A stretch of 54,221 bases of DNA. Source: Nostoc sp. TH1S01. Its GTDB lineage: Bacteria; Cyanobacteriota; Cyanobacteriia; Cyanobacteriales; Nostocaceae. The position numbers and the translations under genes are program-made. Of the stretch, positions 18,101 to 26,263 are shown piece by piece. The stretch lies in NCBI GenBank assembly GCA_018993265.1, contig JAGKSW010000181.1, positions 1-54,221 on the forward strand, written 5' to 3'. Below the pieces are notes generated by a model that saw nothing but the letters and a program-made list of their open reading frames with translations, did not search any database and had not been told where the DNA came from. Every line of letters begins with the position of its first letter. Positions within the stretch are counted from its first letter, which is position 1.

Positions 18101-19351
18101 TTCCAGAAAATCAATTCGCATCGTAATGATAATTGTTAACCGTTGTTCAGAACATTGGGTTAACAACTCAATAAATTGCTGTCTCTCGTCTTCCTTACAA
18201 CCAAGGGTGAAGATTTCTTCAAATTGATCTACTACTAGTAACAAACGCTCGGAACCAGAAAGCTGAGTAATTACTGGCGATAAACCTGCTGTGTCAATCA
18301 AAGCCGAAATTTCTCTAATTTTTGTGCGTTCAAAGCACTGGGTAAAGGCGCGTTTTAACTCGGCTAAGGGTTCCACTCCTGGTAAAATAATTTCTAAGAC
18401 TCGCCAACCATTTTTTTCTAACACCGGAATTAAACCCGCCCGCACCACAGAAGATTTACCACTTCCCGACGCACCAATAATGGGGACAAAATTCGCTTGA
18501 GCGAGTTTTTTAATTAATTGCTGAATAACTTGATCCCGTCCAAAAAAGAAACGTGCTTGTTCTTTCCCAAAAGGGCGCAAACCCTGATAAGGACAAGTTT
18601 CATCAATAACAGCCGTTGTTTGTTTAACTGGATACTTAACTAAAGTTATCGAGCGTCCCCAACCCATGCGGATTGGTTCTTGACCACTACCTTTGAGTTC
18701 TGAAGCAATCCTATCAAAGAGGCGATCGCCTGTCACTAAACCCTGATCATTCGCATTCTCTGGTGAGAATCCCTTCAACAAAGCAGTTGTAAAAATACTG
18801 TGCTGTTCGCTTTTTTTGGCATAGGCTTGTTGAAAGTCTCTGCAAGCAGCAATAAAGTAATAGTCTCGCTGTGAACTAAAAGCGGTAAGGGTTTTTTCAA
18901 TTAGATGGCGTTCTAAAAAATGACCACTATGACAGCAATCTAACAATACAACTAAGCTGCTAAGGTGCGATTCTGCTATCAATTGGTTGAGATTAATCAA
19001 GCTGATACCGCTTGTTTGTTCAACAATTGTGTCGCCTTGAGTAACAATCTTCAAATCAGAAGTTGCTAAGTATGCTTGTTGTGTCTCTAACTCCAAATCA
19101 GAGACGGTGATCCCGTGTCCTGTAAAGTAAATTATTGCCTCATGATTAACTGCTTGTTGTCGCAGCAGAATTTTAAAAGCATCACCTAGTTGCTGTTTAG
19201 TAACGTTGCCTTTGAGCAACTTAATATCCTCAAAATCACCATGCGCTTGTAGCACCTGCGCCACTGCTTCAGCATCTGTTGCCGGTTTACTCAGGTTTTT
19301 CAGTGGACTTTTATAATCTGTAATGCCAACAACAAGTGCGTAACGCGCCAT
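15173..19351 (-). CDS. Caspase-like protease fused to NTPase and 14 WD40 repeats
   Basis: This 1392-residue protein has three parts. Residues 1-240 are a C14 caspase-like domain with catalytic His79 (FTGHG) and Cys140 (LDCCHSG). Residues 255-700 are a STAND/NACHT-like NTPase with Walker A GASGSGKS (293-300) and Walker B LLLVVDQFEE. Fourteen WD40 repeats (about 765-1360), each with GH...V.SVAFSPDG..I.SGS.D.TVRLW, are enough for two seven-blade propellers. Such proteins act as sensors that trigger proteolysis in bacterial conflict or cell-death systems. A Trypco1 gene is divergent 66 bases away, matching known associations. It lies next to the transposon end and may be its cargo. Confidence 0.88.
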   Translation of the reverse strand: MARYALVVGITDYKSPLKNLSKPATDAEAVAQVLQAHGDFEDIKLLKGNVTKQQLGDAFKILLRQQAVNHEAIIYFTGHGITVSDLELETQQAYLATSDLKIVTQGDTIVEQTSGISLINLNQLIAESHLSSLVVLLDCCHSGHFLERHLIEKTLTAFSSQRDYYFIAACRDFQQAYAKKSEQHSIFTTALLKGFSPENANDQGLVTGDRLFDRIASELKGSGQEPIRMGWGRSITLVKYPVKQTTAVIDETCPYQGLRPFGKEQARFFFGRDQVIQQLIKKLAQANFVPIIGASGSGKSSVVRAGLIPVLEKNGWRVLEIILPGVEPLAELKRAFTQCFERTKIREISALIDTAGLSPVITQLSGSERLLLVVDQFEEIFTLGCKEDERQQFIELLTQCSEQRLTIIITMRIDFLEYCLSYESLMQLIEKQAVYIKPLRGEELEQAIASPAMLQGYQLERGLLGAIQQEVLGQEKGCLPLLQFALTELWEQRDRTTHQLTVAKFQELGGVIGALNRHAEKLYASFTQQQQVLVKRIFLKLVRTGAEDKDTRQRQPKRELLSLASENLDEQQVINQVIEQLIQGRLIVTDTEIREEVWIDLAHEALIDGWQRLREWRQQDRDLRRLHDKLADALREWLHKGEDEQYLMPRGLLAEVRENWEKLQPDLSSQAKKFYHLSDADEKERGAELQRILAESQLPDKAARVMNLITVKPLDALLLAIQSMGENREQMPDKLLNSVLTSLHRVMETVRVPISFQGHNEVLTSVAFSPDGKIIASGSLDSKVRLWDIQGNSISNLFCGHQDSVLSLAFSPHDKIIISGSKDKTLRLWNLKGKPISQPFIGHQDSVWSVAFSPNGKIIVSGSSDRTVRLWNLQGEPIGQPFQGHEDSVFAVAFSPDGKMIVSGSKDKTVRLWNLQGEPIGQPFQGHEDYVTSVAFSPDGKIIVTGSHDKTLRLWNLKTIFPWEIQRHPLSQVFSGHEDVVWSVAFSPDGEQIVSSSKDQTIRLWNLQGKLNSEPLKDHNNSIFLENGFYSVAFSPDGQQIISSSDDNRVLLWDIKSYCIGQPFWGHQNYVTSVAFSPNGQMIVSASDDSTIRLWDIQGNPISDPFVGHEHYVLTVGFSPNGQIIASGGWDGTVRLWNFQGNLIASPFQGDMHSVGTVAFSPDGQIIASGSNDGTVRLWDLKGNPVAPPFRGHERLVNSVAFSPDGQMIVSGSWDNTLRLWDLEGNPICQPFQGHESYVNSVAFSPDGQMIVSGSWDNTLRLWDVQGNSIGQPFQGHGDCVNSAAFSPDGQMIVSGSRDNTVRLWDIEGRPIGQPLRGHTNYVRAVTFSPDGQTIVSGSHDKTVRLWRVGWRACLEVCCNRLRHHPIFTNPQTDEAKAACEVCRKYVWSNAE

Positions 19352-19417
19352 TGATCATATCTGTATGCTCTATTAGAGAATAAGATAACGTAAATACACT
19401 TAAAAGCCGAGGTTGGG

Positions 19418-19795
19418 ATGTCGAATATAGAACGTTTGGTTTTTGAAGAGGATGGGGAACTGTATACAATCCTGTTTGAGTCAAAAGAGACACCGGACAT
19501 CCCAGAAATTACTCCGTCAACAGTAGAAGACGATAGAGAATCTTATGGCTTTCGGGAAGAAGCCGTGATCAAAATTCAGGAAGTCCACAATCAGATTAGG
19601 GCTTATACTAAATATGCGATCGGTGCTTTTAAAAATTTAGGTGCGGCTGAGGTAGAGGAAGTTACCCTCAAGTTTGGGTTAAAGATTGGTGGTAAAACAG
19701 GTATTCCGCTTCTCACTGAAGGCTCGGCAGAGAGTAATTTTGAAATTGAGGTTAAGTGTAAGTTTCCCAATCATCAGCAAAATAGTAGCACTTGA
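19418..19795 (+). CDS. Trypco1-domain (CU044_2847-like) protein
   Basis: This 125-residue protein has an N-terminal strand pair (LVFEEDGELYTILFE), a central helix (KIQEVHNQIRAYTKYAIGAF) and the family's C-terminal pattern EVTLKFGLKIGGKTGI, then ESNFEIEVKCKF. This fits the trypsin-co-occurring domain 1 family, found beside proteases and STAND NTPases in predicted conflict systems (Aravind group analyses). It is divergent from the caspase-WD40 gene with a 66-base shared promoter region, so the two probably form one module. The exact role is unknown; a regulator or substrate of the caspase is an inference. Confidence 0.75.
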   Translation: MSNIERLVFEEDGELYTILFESKETPDIPEITPSTVEDDRESYGFREEAVIKIQEVHNQIRAYTKYAIGAFKNLGAAEVEEVTLKFGLKIGGKTGIPLLTEGSAESNFEIEVKCKFPNHQQNSST

Positions 19796-19907
19796 GATGT
19801 GGTGTTGATACAGCTAATTTTATGCTTGTAGCTCAATAGGTATTTTAGGGGAGTGGTTGATGTGCGATCGCACTCCCATCACGATATTTGAACATAAGAT
19901 TTCGACG

Positions 19908-20080
19908 TTAACGAACCCCAATAGCATTAAATTGCTCCAACTTTTTCTTTGCCAATAGCTCATCTGGTGCTATTTTCAAATATGCTCGCAGAAAGGCAGT
20001 GGCTTTCCCTATATCTCTCAGTTGTTCAAAGACCAATACAAGGCGTTTAAGAGGATGTTTGAAAAGTCGGCAATTGAGTA
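19908..20080 (-). pseudogene. TPR-like gene scrap
   Basis: A minus-strand frame of about 57 codons reads RLVLVFEQLRDIGKATAFLR and then AYLKIAPDELLAKKKLEQFN before a TAA at 19908, in the style of a final TPR helix pair. It has no ATG and is cut off upstream by an in-frame TGA. It looks like the surviving 3' end of a larger TPR protein, perhaps once a partner of the neighbouring conflict genes. Confidence 0.45.
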
Positions 20081-20155
20081 AAAAAAACTCTCAGGGCGAG
20101 CGATGGAACTTGGATAAGGATACACCTCTTAGACCAGTTAACTATGAATTCAACC

Positions 20156-20185
20156 AATTCAACTGATTTTTTAGTCAGTTGAATT
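20156..20185. terminator. Hairpin downstream of tRNA-Ser
   Basis: A perfect 11-bp inverted repeat (AATTCAACTGA at 20156-20166, complement at 20175-20185) with an eight-base loop. It lies 34 bases beyond the 3' end of tRNA-Ser, so it could end that transcript, but no T-run follows the stem on the minus strand. Confidence 0.4.
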
Positions 20186-20218
20186 AATCTCAAAACGCTT
20201 TTGCTATGTAAGCATAAC

Positions 20219-20306
20219 GGAGAGGGGGGGATTTGAACCCCCGAACAGGTTTGAGCCTGTTAACGCATTTCGAGTGCGCCGCATTCAACCACTCTGCCAC
20301 CTCTCC
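20219..20306 (-). tRNA. trnS-CGA: tRNA-Ser (anticodon CGA)
   Basis: On the minus strand the 88-base gene has acceptor GGAGAGG paired with CCTCTCC, an anticodon loop CTCGAAA between GCGCA and TGCGT (anticodon CGA), a long class II variable arm (AACAGG...CCTGTT) and T-loop TTCAAAT. No CCA is encoded. It marks the far side of the caspase/Trypco1 island. Confidence 0.93.
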
Positions 20307-20605
20307 AGGTACCGATAAAAATGCGAATATCTATCTATGCTATGATAGCATCCCTGAGTAAAAAATAACTGCGATCGCTTGATTCAGTGTAATGATCTAC
20401 CCCTCAACGCGATCGCTTGTTTGAGAAATTCAAATTAGATAAGTCTAATCATGATTTAAAATTCTCATGAAACTTCAACGTTCGGCAGAACGTCAGTTTT
20501 CCAGCAATTACTTATCCCAAGCTATTCCAGATTGTAGAGGTTATCGCTGGAGAAAGTACTTGAGATAATTAGTATACAATCGGAAATCCTGAACCCCAAA
20601 TTGCT

Positions 20606-21103
20606 ATGAAGCCCTGCAATCAATCGCTAACATCACACCTACGTCGCTTTGGTTTAGCCTTGGTACTACCAGCAGCACTGTTGGGTGCGTTTACAGTTCC
20701 AAGCCAAACGCAAACAGCAACCGCGCAATCTGCTGGTGGTAATCGCCCTTTAACCATCCGCTCTGATATCCAAGAATATGACGCGAAAAGTCAAATTATT
20801 ACCGCCCGTGGAAATGTCCAAATGTTGTATCCGGCGCGGCAAATTCAAGCAACGGCTGCTCAAGCACAATACTTTAGCAAAGAACGCCGCATAGATTTCA
20901 GTGGCAATGTCTATATTTTGCAGCAAGGCGGCAATAGTATTCGGGCAGAGAAGGTGACTTATTTGATTGATGAAGGACGGTTTGTCGCTTTACCCCAAGG
21001 CAATCGTCAGGTAGAGTCAATTTATATGGTGGAAGATTCAGAACTCGGTAGACAAAATACTACATCGGCTCCCAAAACCCCAAATCTTAAGCCTGCCAAT
21101 TAA
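20606..21103 (+). CDS. lptA: LptA/OstA-like periplasmic LPS transport protein
   Basis: This 165-residue protein has a signal peptide (residues 1-40; hydrophobic LALVLPAALLGAF, cleavage near TATAQS) and an OstA-like beta-jellyroll: PLTIRSDIQEYDAKSQIITA, then GNVQMLYPARQIQA and the repeat RIDFSGNVYILQQGGNSIRA. It would bridge LPS transport through the periplasm between the inner-membrane LptB/F/G machine and outer-membrane LptD. The direct downstream neighbour is lptB, then an lptF/G permease, confirming the assignment. Confidence 0.88.
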   Translation: MKPCNQSLTSHLRRFGLALVLPAALLGAFTVPSQTQTATAQSAGGNRPLTIRSDIQEYDAKSQIITARGNVQMLYPARQIQATAAQAQYFSKERRIDFSGNVYILQQGGNSIRAEKVTYLIDEGRFVALPQGNRQVESIYMVEDSELGRQNTTSAPKTPNLKPAN

Positions 21104-21159
21104 TATTTAAGTAGAACTGCGGGGAATAACCATTTGGCTTATCCTCACAATCATGAATA

Positions 21160-21215
21160 CTGAGTGCTGAGTAAAAAAACTAGTCTCTAGCCCCTAATCT
21201 CTAGCCTCTAATCCC
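21160..21215. repeat. Heptamer-type short repeats between lptA and lptB
   Basis: A run of CTAGTCTCTAGCCCCTAATC-like imperfect heptamers, preceded by TGAGTGCTGAGT. The same unit types recur at 27482-27526 and 24600-24745. Non-coding spacer repeats. Confidence 0.7.
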
Positions 21216-21277
21216 TTTTTCATGAGTCCTACTGTATGCAGTTCATAATAACTACTTAGTATCAATCAACGCAGATA

Positions 21278-22006
21278 GTGAAAATTGTTTTAGAGAATAT
21301 TCACAAATCTTACGGCAAGCGAGCCATTGTCAATCGCGTCAATCTTTCCATTGTCCAAGGTGAGGTCGTTGGTTTATTAGGCCCGAATGGCGCTGGTAAA
21401 ACCACGACCTTTTACATTGCGACAGGTTTAGAAAGACCTAATCAAGGGCGCGTTTGGCTAGACACTCAAGATATTACCGGTGTCCCTATGCACAAAAGGG
21501 CGCGTTTGGGTATTGGTTATTTAGCCCAGGAAGCCAGTATATTTCGCCAACTGAGTGTGCAAGACAATATACTCTTGGTTTTAGAGCAAACGAATGTTCC
21601 CAAACGGGAGTGGTCTAAACGATTGTATACTTTGCTCAAGGAATTTCGGTTAGAGAAAGTAGCTTACAGCAAAGGTATTCAACTTTCAGGTGGTGAACGA
21701 CGGCGGACGGAATTAGCCAGGGCTTTGGCGGCTGGAAGAGAAGGGCCAAAGTTTTTACTATTAGATGAACCATTTGCAGGAGTTGATCCCATTGCAGTGG
21801 CAGAAATTCAAGAAATTGTGGCAGGACTGCGCGATCGCGGTATGGGAGTATTAATCACAGATCACAATGTGCGTGAAACTCTGGCAATTACTGACCGCGC
21901 CTATATTATGCGTGAAGGACAAATTCTTGCTTCTGGTACTGCTGACGAACTTTACAGCAATCCTCTCGTCCGGCAATACTATTTAGGAGATAATTTTCAC
22001 GTTTAA
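21278..22006 (+). CDS. lptB: LPS export ABC ATPase
   Basis: This 242-residue ABC ATPase powers LPS extraction from the inner membrane. It starts with GTG at 21278. Walker A GPNGAGKT is at residues 35-42, the signature LSGGERRR near 136-143 and Walker B FLLLDEPFAGVDP at about 159-171, where GVDP is typical of LptB. It lies in the order lptA-lptB-lptF/G with a 174-base spacer carrying heptamer repeats after lptA. lptC is not seen in the window. Confidence 0.93.
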   Translation: MKIVLENIHKSYGKRAIVNRVNLSIVQGEVVGLLGPNGAGKTTTFYIATGLERPNQGRVWLDTQDITGVPMHKRARLGIGYLAQEASIFRQLSVQDNILLVLEQTNVPKREWSKRLYTLLKEFRLEKVAYSKGIQLSGGERRRTELARALAAGREGPKFLLLDEPFAGVDPIAVAEIQEIVAGLRDRGMGVLITDHNVRETLAITDRAYIMREGQILASGTADELYSNPLVRQYYLGDNFHV

Positions 22007-22088
22007 AAAAACAGACATATCTAAATTTATAAATTCCGAATTACAAATCATCAATTAACCAGGGTTGAGCCATCAAATTGATTTGCTT

Positions 22089-23264
22089 ATGATTGCAACA
22101 AAGCAGAAATCTTTTTATAGTATTAATTCACTGCTGCCATTTACGATTATGGATCGTTATTTGCTCAGTGAATTGCTGCCACCATTTTTTTTTGGTGTTG
22201 GGGCATTTTCATCAATTGGTGTAACCATTGATGCGGTATTTGATTTAGTAAGAAAAATTGTTGAATCTGGGCTACCTGTAGGCATCGCTATTCAAGTTTT
22301 CTTGCTAAAGATGCCATATTTTATTGTGTTAGCTTTTCCCATGTCCACGTTGTTAGCTACTTTGATGACTTATAGTCGTCTTTCGAGCGAAAGTGAATTA
22401 ATAGCACTACGCGGCTGTGGGGTGAGTGTATATCGGATGGTGCTACCCGCTGTGATTTTAAGTTTGTTAGTTACAGGTATGACATTTGTATTTAACGAAC
22501 AAATTACACCAACAGCAAATTATCAAGCAAATCAAACTCTTCAAACTGCGCTCAAGTCAGATAAGCCGATTTTAAAACAACAAAATATTTTTTATCCAGA
22601 ATACCGCGATATACAAGAAGCCGATGGAAGTAAAACCAAGATGCTGGCACGCTTATTTTATGCTGACCAGTTTGATGGGAAACGGATGAAAGGTTTAACA
22701 ATTATTGACCGTTCTACAGAAGGGCTGAATCAAATTGTTGTGGCAGAATCGGCTGAGTGGAATGGTTCGCAAAGTGTCTGGGATTTTTACAATGGAACGA
22801 TTTATTTAGTTGCACCCGATCGCTCTTATCGCAACATTTTACGTTTTGAACAGCAACAACTCAAACTACCCCGCACACCACTCAGTCTGGTAGAAAAAAG
22901 CCGCGACTATGGTGAAATGAATATTTCCGAATCTTTAGAACAGTTAACAGTGGAAAAATTAGGAGGCGATCGCCAAAAAATTCGCAAGCTGCAAGTGAGA
23001 ATTCAACAGAAAATTGCTTTACCCTTTGTCTGTTTAGTGTTTGGCTTAGTAGGCGCAGCAATGGGAAGCATCCCGCAACGCACTGGGAGAGGTACAAGTT
23101 TTGGCGTGTGCGTGATTGTGATTTTTACTTACTATTTGCTATTTTTTATTAGTGGTGCGATCGGACAAGCAGGTGTAATTTCTCCTTTTTTGGGTGCTTG
23201 GTTGCCTAATTTTATTTTCTTGGGCATAGGTTTATTTTTATTGATGCGCGTAGCTAGGCGCTAG
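22089..23264 (+). CDS. LptF/LptG family permease (YjgP/YjgQ)
   Basis: This inner-membrane permease of the LPS transporter has 391 residues from ATG 22089; a TTG at 22065 would add eight residues. It opens with the family pattern IMDRYLLSELLPPFFFGVGAF and has three N-terminal and three C-terminal membrane segments around a soluble beta-rich domain (about 150-290). LYVTQ-like KMPYFIVLAFPMSTLLATLM is the second segment. Whether it is F or G cannot be told; cyanobacteria often have a single such gene. Confidence 0.9.
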   Translation: MIATKQKSFYSINSLLPFTIMDRYLLSELLPPFFFGVGAFSSIGVTIDAVFDLVRKIVESGLPVGIAIQVFLLKMPYFIVLAFPMSTLLATLMTYSRLSSESELIALRGCGVSVYRMVLPAVILSLLVTGMTFVFNEQITPTANYQANQTLQTALKSDKPILKQQNIFYPEYRDIQEADGSKTKMLARLFYADQFDGKRMKGLTIIDRSTEGLNQIVVAESAEWNGSQSVWDFYNGTIYLVAPDRSYRNILRFEQQQLKLPRTPLSLVEKSRDYGEMNISESLEQLTVEKLGGDRQKIRKLQVRIQQKIALPFVCLVFGLVGAAMGSIPQRTGRGTSFGVCVIVIFTYYLLFFISGAIGQAGVISPFLGAWLPNFIFLGIGLFLLMRVARR

Positions 23265-23555
23265 GGAATCTAACTAAAAAAATATCCAATTATGAGGGGT
23301 AGCAGAGGAAGCAGAGGGAGAAAAAGGTTCTGATCAATATATTTGTAGACAATCAGGAGAAAATGGCAAATGAGCAACAACTTGGTACAATCCTACTAGC
23401 CGTTCGAGAGAGATGGAGAAAAGGGTAAAGAAACATTGCAACTTTAAGGCGCTTTTAGTGTTTTTTGTTGCTGTGTTTCTCCCTTCACTAGGGTCTACAC
23501 TTGCAAATCTCCAGTTATACATTTCCCAATTTTAAAGTTTTGCGACAATTTTCTC
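23265..23555. other. Intergenic, no gene seen
   Basis: About 290 bases between the lpt permease and the small conserved gene. The antisense frame at 23334-23522 has no recognisable features. It includes the start-proximal sequences of the downstream gene. Confidence 0.4.
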
Positions 23556-24020
23556 ATGACAAATGCAATGTCTGATCAAAATACTGCCGATTTAGCTGCC
23601 GATGATTATGTCGTTATTGGCTTGGCAACCTGCTTTATTAAAGCAGATGGGGAAGTTCTTCAAGTTGAAGTTATAGAACCAATTCCCTCTGCGTCTTTAG
23701 AAACGTTAATGAAAGATATTCCCACTTCCTATAAACTCGCTTGTGCCACAACTGTAGGCACAGTTTTGGATGGTAACACGCCATTATTACCCGCAGGTTT
23801 TCCTGCATCGGCGCAGTTTGGTGAAGAATTTGCCCAACGAGTATTTGCAGCAGCACGGACTTATAAACGCAGCGAAAGCAGCAAAAATTTAATTCCTTTG
23901 GGTACGACTTACACAAATTTCAAGTATTCTACTGAACGTAAACGCGTGTTAAATGCTGCCAGAGTTGTCACCAAAGAAGACAATGTGAAACAGCATTCAC
24001 ATACACACAAGGTTCTTTAA
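23556..24020 (+). CDS. Conserved cyanobacterial hypothetical protein
   Basis: This 154-residue soluble protein starts MTNAMSDQNTADLAADDYVV and contains FIKADGEVLQVEVIEPIPSA, then a central helical part (FGEEFAQRVFAAARTYKR). Coding character is good and the frame ends 12 bases before the GST gene, suggesting co-expression. I recall similar proteins from cyanobacteria without an assigned function and can add no more from the sequence. Confidence 0.75.
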   Translation: MTNAMSDQNTADLAADDYVVIGLATCFIKADGEVLQVEVIEPIPSASLETLMKDIPTSYKLACATTVGTVLDGNTPLLPAGFPASAQFGEEFAQRVFAAARTYKRSESSKNLIPLGTTYTNFKYSTERKRVLNAARVVTKEDNVKQHSHTHKVL

Positions 24021-24032
24021 ATACAAGTGATT

Positions 24033-24590
24033 ATGCTAAAACTTTACGGTGGTGCCTTTAGTCGGGCTGCGATCGCCAAATGGTATCTCGAAGAACTCGG
24101 AATTCCCTACGAGTTTGTTCAGCTAGATATGCAGGCGGGGGAACATCGTCAGCCAGAATATTTGCAGATTAACCCGATGGGTAAAGTTCCAGCAATAGTT
24201 GATGGTGATTTTCAGCTTTGGGAATCTGGAGCAATTTTGCTGTATTTGTATGAGAAGTATGGCAAATCTTCAGCTTCCCTAGAGGAACGGGCAAAAATAT
24301 TTCAATGGGTGTTGTTTGCTAACTCTACCCTATCAGCAGGAATTTTCACAGAATCAATCAGAGAGCGAGAAGTACCCAATTTGTTAACCCCACTAAATGA
24401 GATTTTTCAACAACAACCCTTCATTCTGGGCGATGAATTCACCGTTGCAGATGTGGCGGTGGGATCAGTTCTCGCTTACATCCCGATGATGCTGAAACTA
24501 GACCTCAGCGCCTATCCAGCAGTTGGGGAATATATTAACCGGATATCTGAACGTCCTGCATTTAAAAAAGGTATTGGTGGACGGAGTTAA
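24033..24590 (+). CDS. Glutathione S-transferase family protein
   Basis: This 185-residue GST-fold protein starts with ATG at 24033 (MLKLYGGAFSRAAIAKWYLE); a GTG two codons upstream is possible. The N-terminal thioredoxin-like domain contains NPMGKVPAIVDGDFQLWESG with the cis-Pro (KVPA) and the ES glutathione-binding pair. The all-helical C-terminal half has the family motif FTVADVAVGSVLAYI. Substrate unknown. It probably sits in one transcript with the preceding hypothetical gene. Confidence 0.9.
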   Translation: MLKLYGGAFSRAAIAKWYLEELGIPYEFVQLDMQAGEHRQPEYLQINPMGKVPAIVDGDFQLWESGAILLYLYEKYGKSSASLEERAKIFQWVLFANSTLSAGIFTESIREREVPNLLTPLNEIFQQQPFILGDEFTVADVAVGSVLAYIPMMLKLDLSAYPAVGEYINRISERPAFKKGIGGRS

Positions 24591-24598
24591 AAATTAAG

Positions 24599-24630
24599 AG
24601 TGCTGAGTTGAAAGTGCTGAGTGCTGAGTT
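24599..24630. repeat. Inverse-orientation heptamers (TGCTGAG type)
   Basis: Copies of TGCTGAG at about 24601 and 24614-24630, complementary to the CTCAGCA array at 24694-24745. Together they could fold into a long hairpin between the convergent GST and argD genes. Confidence 0.75.
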
Positions 24631-24693
24631 AAAAGACAACCTACTCGTAGCTGAGACATCAAATACAGTTCGTTTAGAGCTAAGAGTATTATT

Positions 24694-24745
24694 ACTCAGT
24701 ACTCAGCACTCAGCACTCAGCACTCAGCACTCAGCACTCAGCACT
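24694..24745. repeat. Heptanucleotide array, CTCAGCA x7
   Basis: About seven tandem copies of CTCAGCA(ctcagta in the first). The array runs into the argD coding end: its TCA at 24738-24740 supplies the argD stop codon, and the preceding Cys codon is also repeat-derived. Confidence 0.92.
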
Positions 24746-26015
24746 TTGCTAGTGCTTTATCCACAGCTTGTAAAGCTTGATCAATTTCTGCCTGGCTGAC
24801 AATTAATGGTGGGACAAAGCGCACCACTTTTGGCCCGGCGGGGACAAGTAATAAACCTTCAGCAATGGCGGCGTTGACAACTTCACCAGCAGTTAGCGCA
24901 ATGTCAGCAGCTAACTCCATCCCATTGATTAAGCCCCAACCCCGCACATCAGAAATATATTGAGGATATTTAGCCGCGATCGCTTTTAATCCCGAACGTA
25001 ACTGTTCTCCCCTCTCACGCACATTCTGCAAAATATTTTCTTTTTCCAAGGTTTGGCAAACACTCAGCGCCACACCGCAAACAAAAGGATTCCCACCAAA
25101 GGTACTGGCGTGTTCTCCTGGTTGAAAAACATCACAGAATTTTTTACTCATCATTGCGCCAATGGGAATTCCACCGCCCAAACCTTTGGCGCTGGTAAAG
25201 ATATCTGGTTCGACACCGAGATGTTCATAACCCCATAAATGACCACTGCGTCCCATCCCGACTTGCACTTCATCAAAAATCAATAAAATGCCGGTTTCAT
25301 CACAAATTCGCCGCAGTTTTTGGAAGTAAGCTACATCACCAGGACGTACACCGCCTTCTCCTTGTAGTGGTTCTAATAAAATCGCCGCAACGCGATAATC
25401 ACCTTCATCTAACTCACTAATGGCTGTTTCGACAGCAGTAATATCGTTGTAAGGTACGTAATGGAATCCAGGAACCAAGGGATCAAAATATTTTTGATAC
25501 TTGGGTTGTCCGGTGGCGGTAATCGTTGCCAAAGTCCGTCCGTGGAAACTAGCATTAGCCGTTAAAATAATTGGCTTTTCTATATCTAGAACTGTATGGG
25601 CATATTTACGTGCTAATTTAATCGCCGCTTCATTCGCCTCGGCTCCAGAGTTACAGAAAAATACACGATCAGCACAGGAATGTTGGATAATCCATTTGGC
25701 TAATTCCCCTTGTTCGGGAATGTAGTACAAATTAGAAACATGATGCAGCTTTTGAATTTGGCGTGTCACAGCTTCAACCATTGCTGGGTGGGCGTGTCCT
25801 AGGGTGCAAGTGGCAATCCCCGCCACGAAATCTAGGTATTCCCGCCCCTGTGTATCCCACACCCGGCATCCTGCACCTTTTTCTAAGGCTAAAGGAAACC
25901 GACCATAAGTTGACATCACGGCTTCGTTAAAACTATCCGAATCAAAAGGAATAGATGACACTGAACCTGATGCTGGGGGGATGCTGGCTTCTTCAACTAG
26001 AGTTTGTAAGCTCAC
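24738..26015 (-). CDS. argD: Acetylornithine aminotransferase
   Basis: This PLP enzyme of arginine synthesis has typical class III aminotransferase motifs: GIATCTLGHAHPAMV, FCNSGAEANEAAIKLAR, FDEVQVGMGRSG and the PLP lysine in TSAKGLGGGIPIGAM. An AGGAGG box at about 26024-26029 (minus) points to a GTG start at 26015, giving (M)SLQTLVEEA and 425 residues. The longer ATG frame from 26042 would place that Shine-Dalgarno inside the gene. The C-terminal KALAKC and stop are formed by a heptamer array. Confidence 0.93.
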   Translation of the reverse strand: MSLQTLVEEASIPPASGSVSSIPFDSDSFNEAVMSTYGRFPLALEKGAGCRVWDTQGREYLDFVAGIATCTLGHAHPAMVEAVTRQIQKLHHVSNLYYIPEQGELAKWIIQHSCADRVFFCNSGAEANEAAIKLARKYAHTVLDIEKPIILTANASFHGRTLATITATGQPKYQKYFDPLVPGFHYVPYNDITAVETAISELDEGDYRVAAILLEPLQGEGGVRPGDVAYFQKLRRICDETGILLIFDEVQVGMGRSGHLWGYEHLGVEPDIFTSAKGLGGGIPIGAMMSKKFCDVFQPGEHASTFGGNPFVCGVALSVCQTLEKENILQNVRERGEQLRSGLKAIAAKYPQYISDVRGWGLINGMELAADIALTAGEVVNAAIAEGLLLVPAGPKVVRFVPPLIVSQAEIDQALQAVDKALAKC

Positions 26016-26149
26016 TAACCGCTCCTCCTGAAAATTTTTCATTCTACACTCACTTACTAGTTTCCTCGAAATTGTTAAAAATTTCTTGTGATTGATCGCA
26101 AATTATGATTTCTTTTAGGCTAACGCTTAAATATCCTTAAATCAGCCAT

Positions 26150-26180
26150 CAGTTATCAGTGATCAGTTATCAGTTATCAG
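26150..26180. repeat. CAGTTAT heptamer run
   Basis: Imperfect tandem CAGTTAT/CAGTGAT units upstream of the potassium channel gene, another heptamer family of the Nostocales type. Confidence 0.75.
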
Positions 26181-26263
26181 GCGGATGGCAGGTAATTTAG
26201 ACCGCCACCAACGCTGTTAACCAATTGGTGCGCCTTTTCGCCCAGGGATTTTACTGTTAAACC

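Larger units (their letters stand above)
19796..20218. other. Intergenic region with gene scrap and hairpin
   Basis: About 420 bases between the Trypco1 gene and tRNA-Ser. It holds a TPR-like gene scrap (19908-20080, minus) and a hairpin at 20156-20185, described separately. I looked here for the second transposon end (inverted TGTCG-type sites and TGTACA) and saw none. Confidence 0.5.

Noticed and set aside
19796-20218. Second end of the tRNA-Thr transposon
   Set aside because: Looked for inverted TGTCG-type repeats ending in TGTACA; none found, although the housekeeping lpt genes soon after imply the element cannot extend further.
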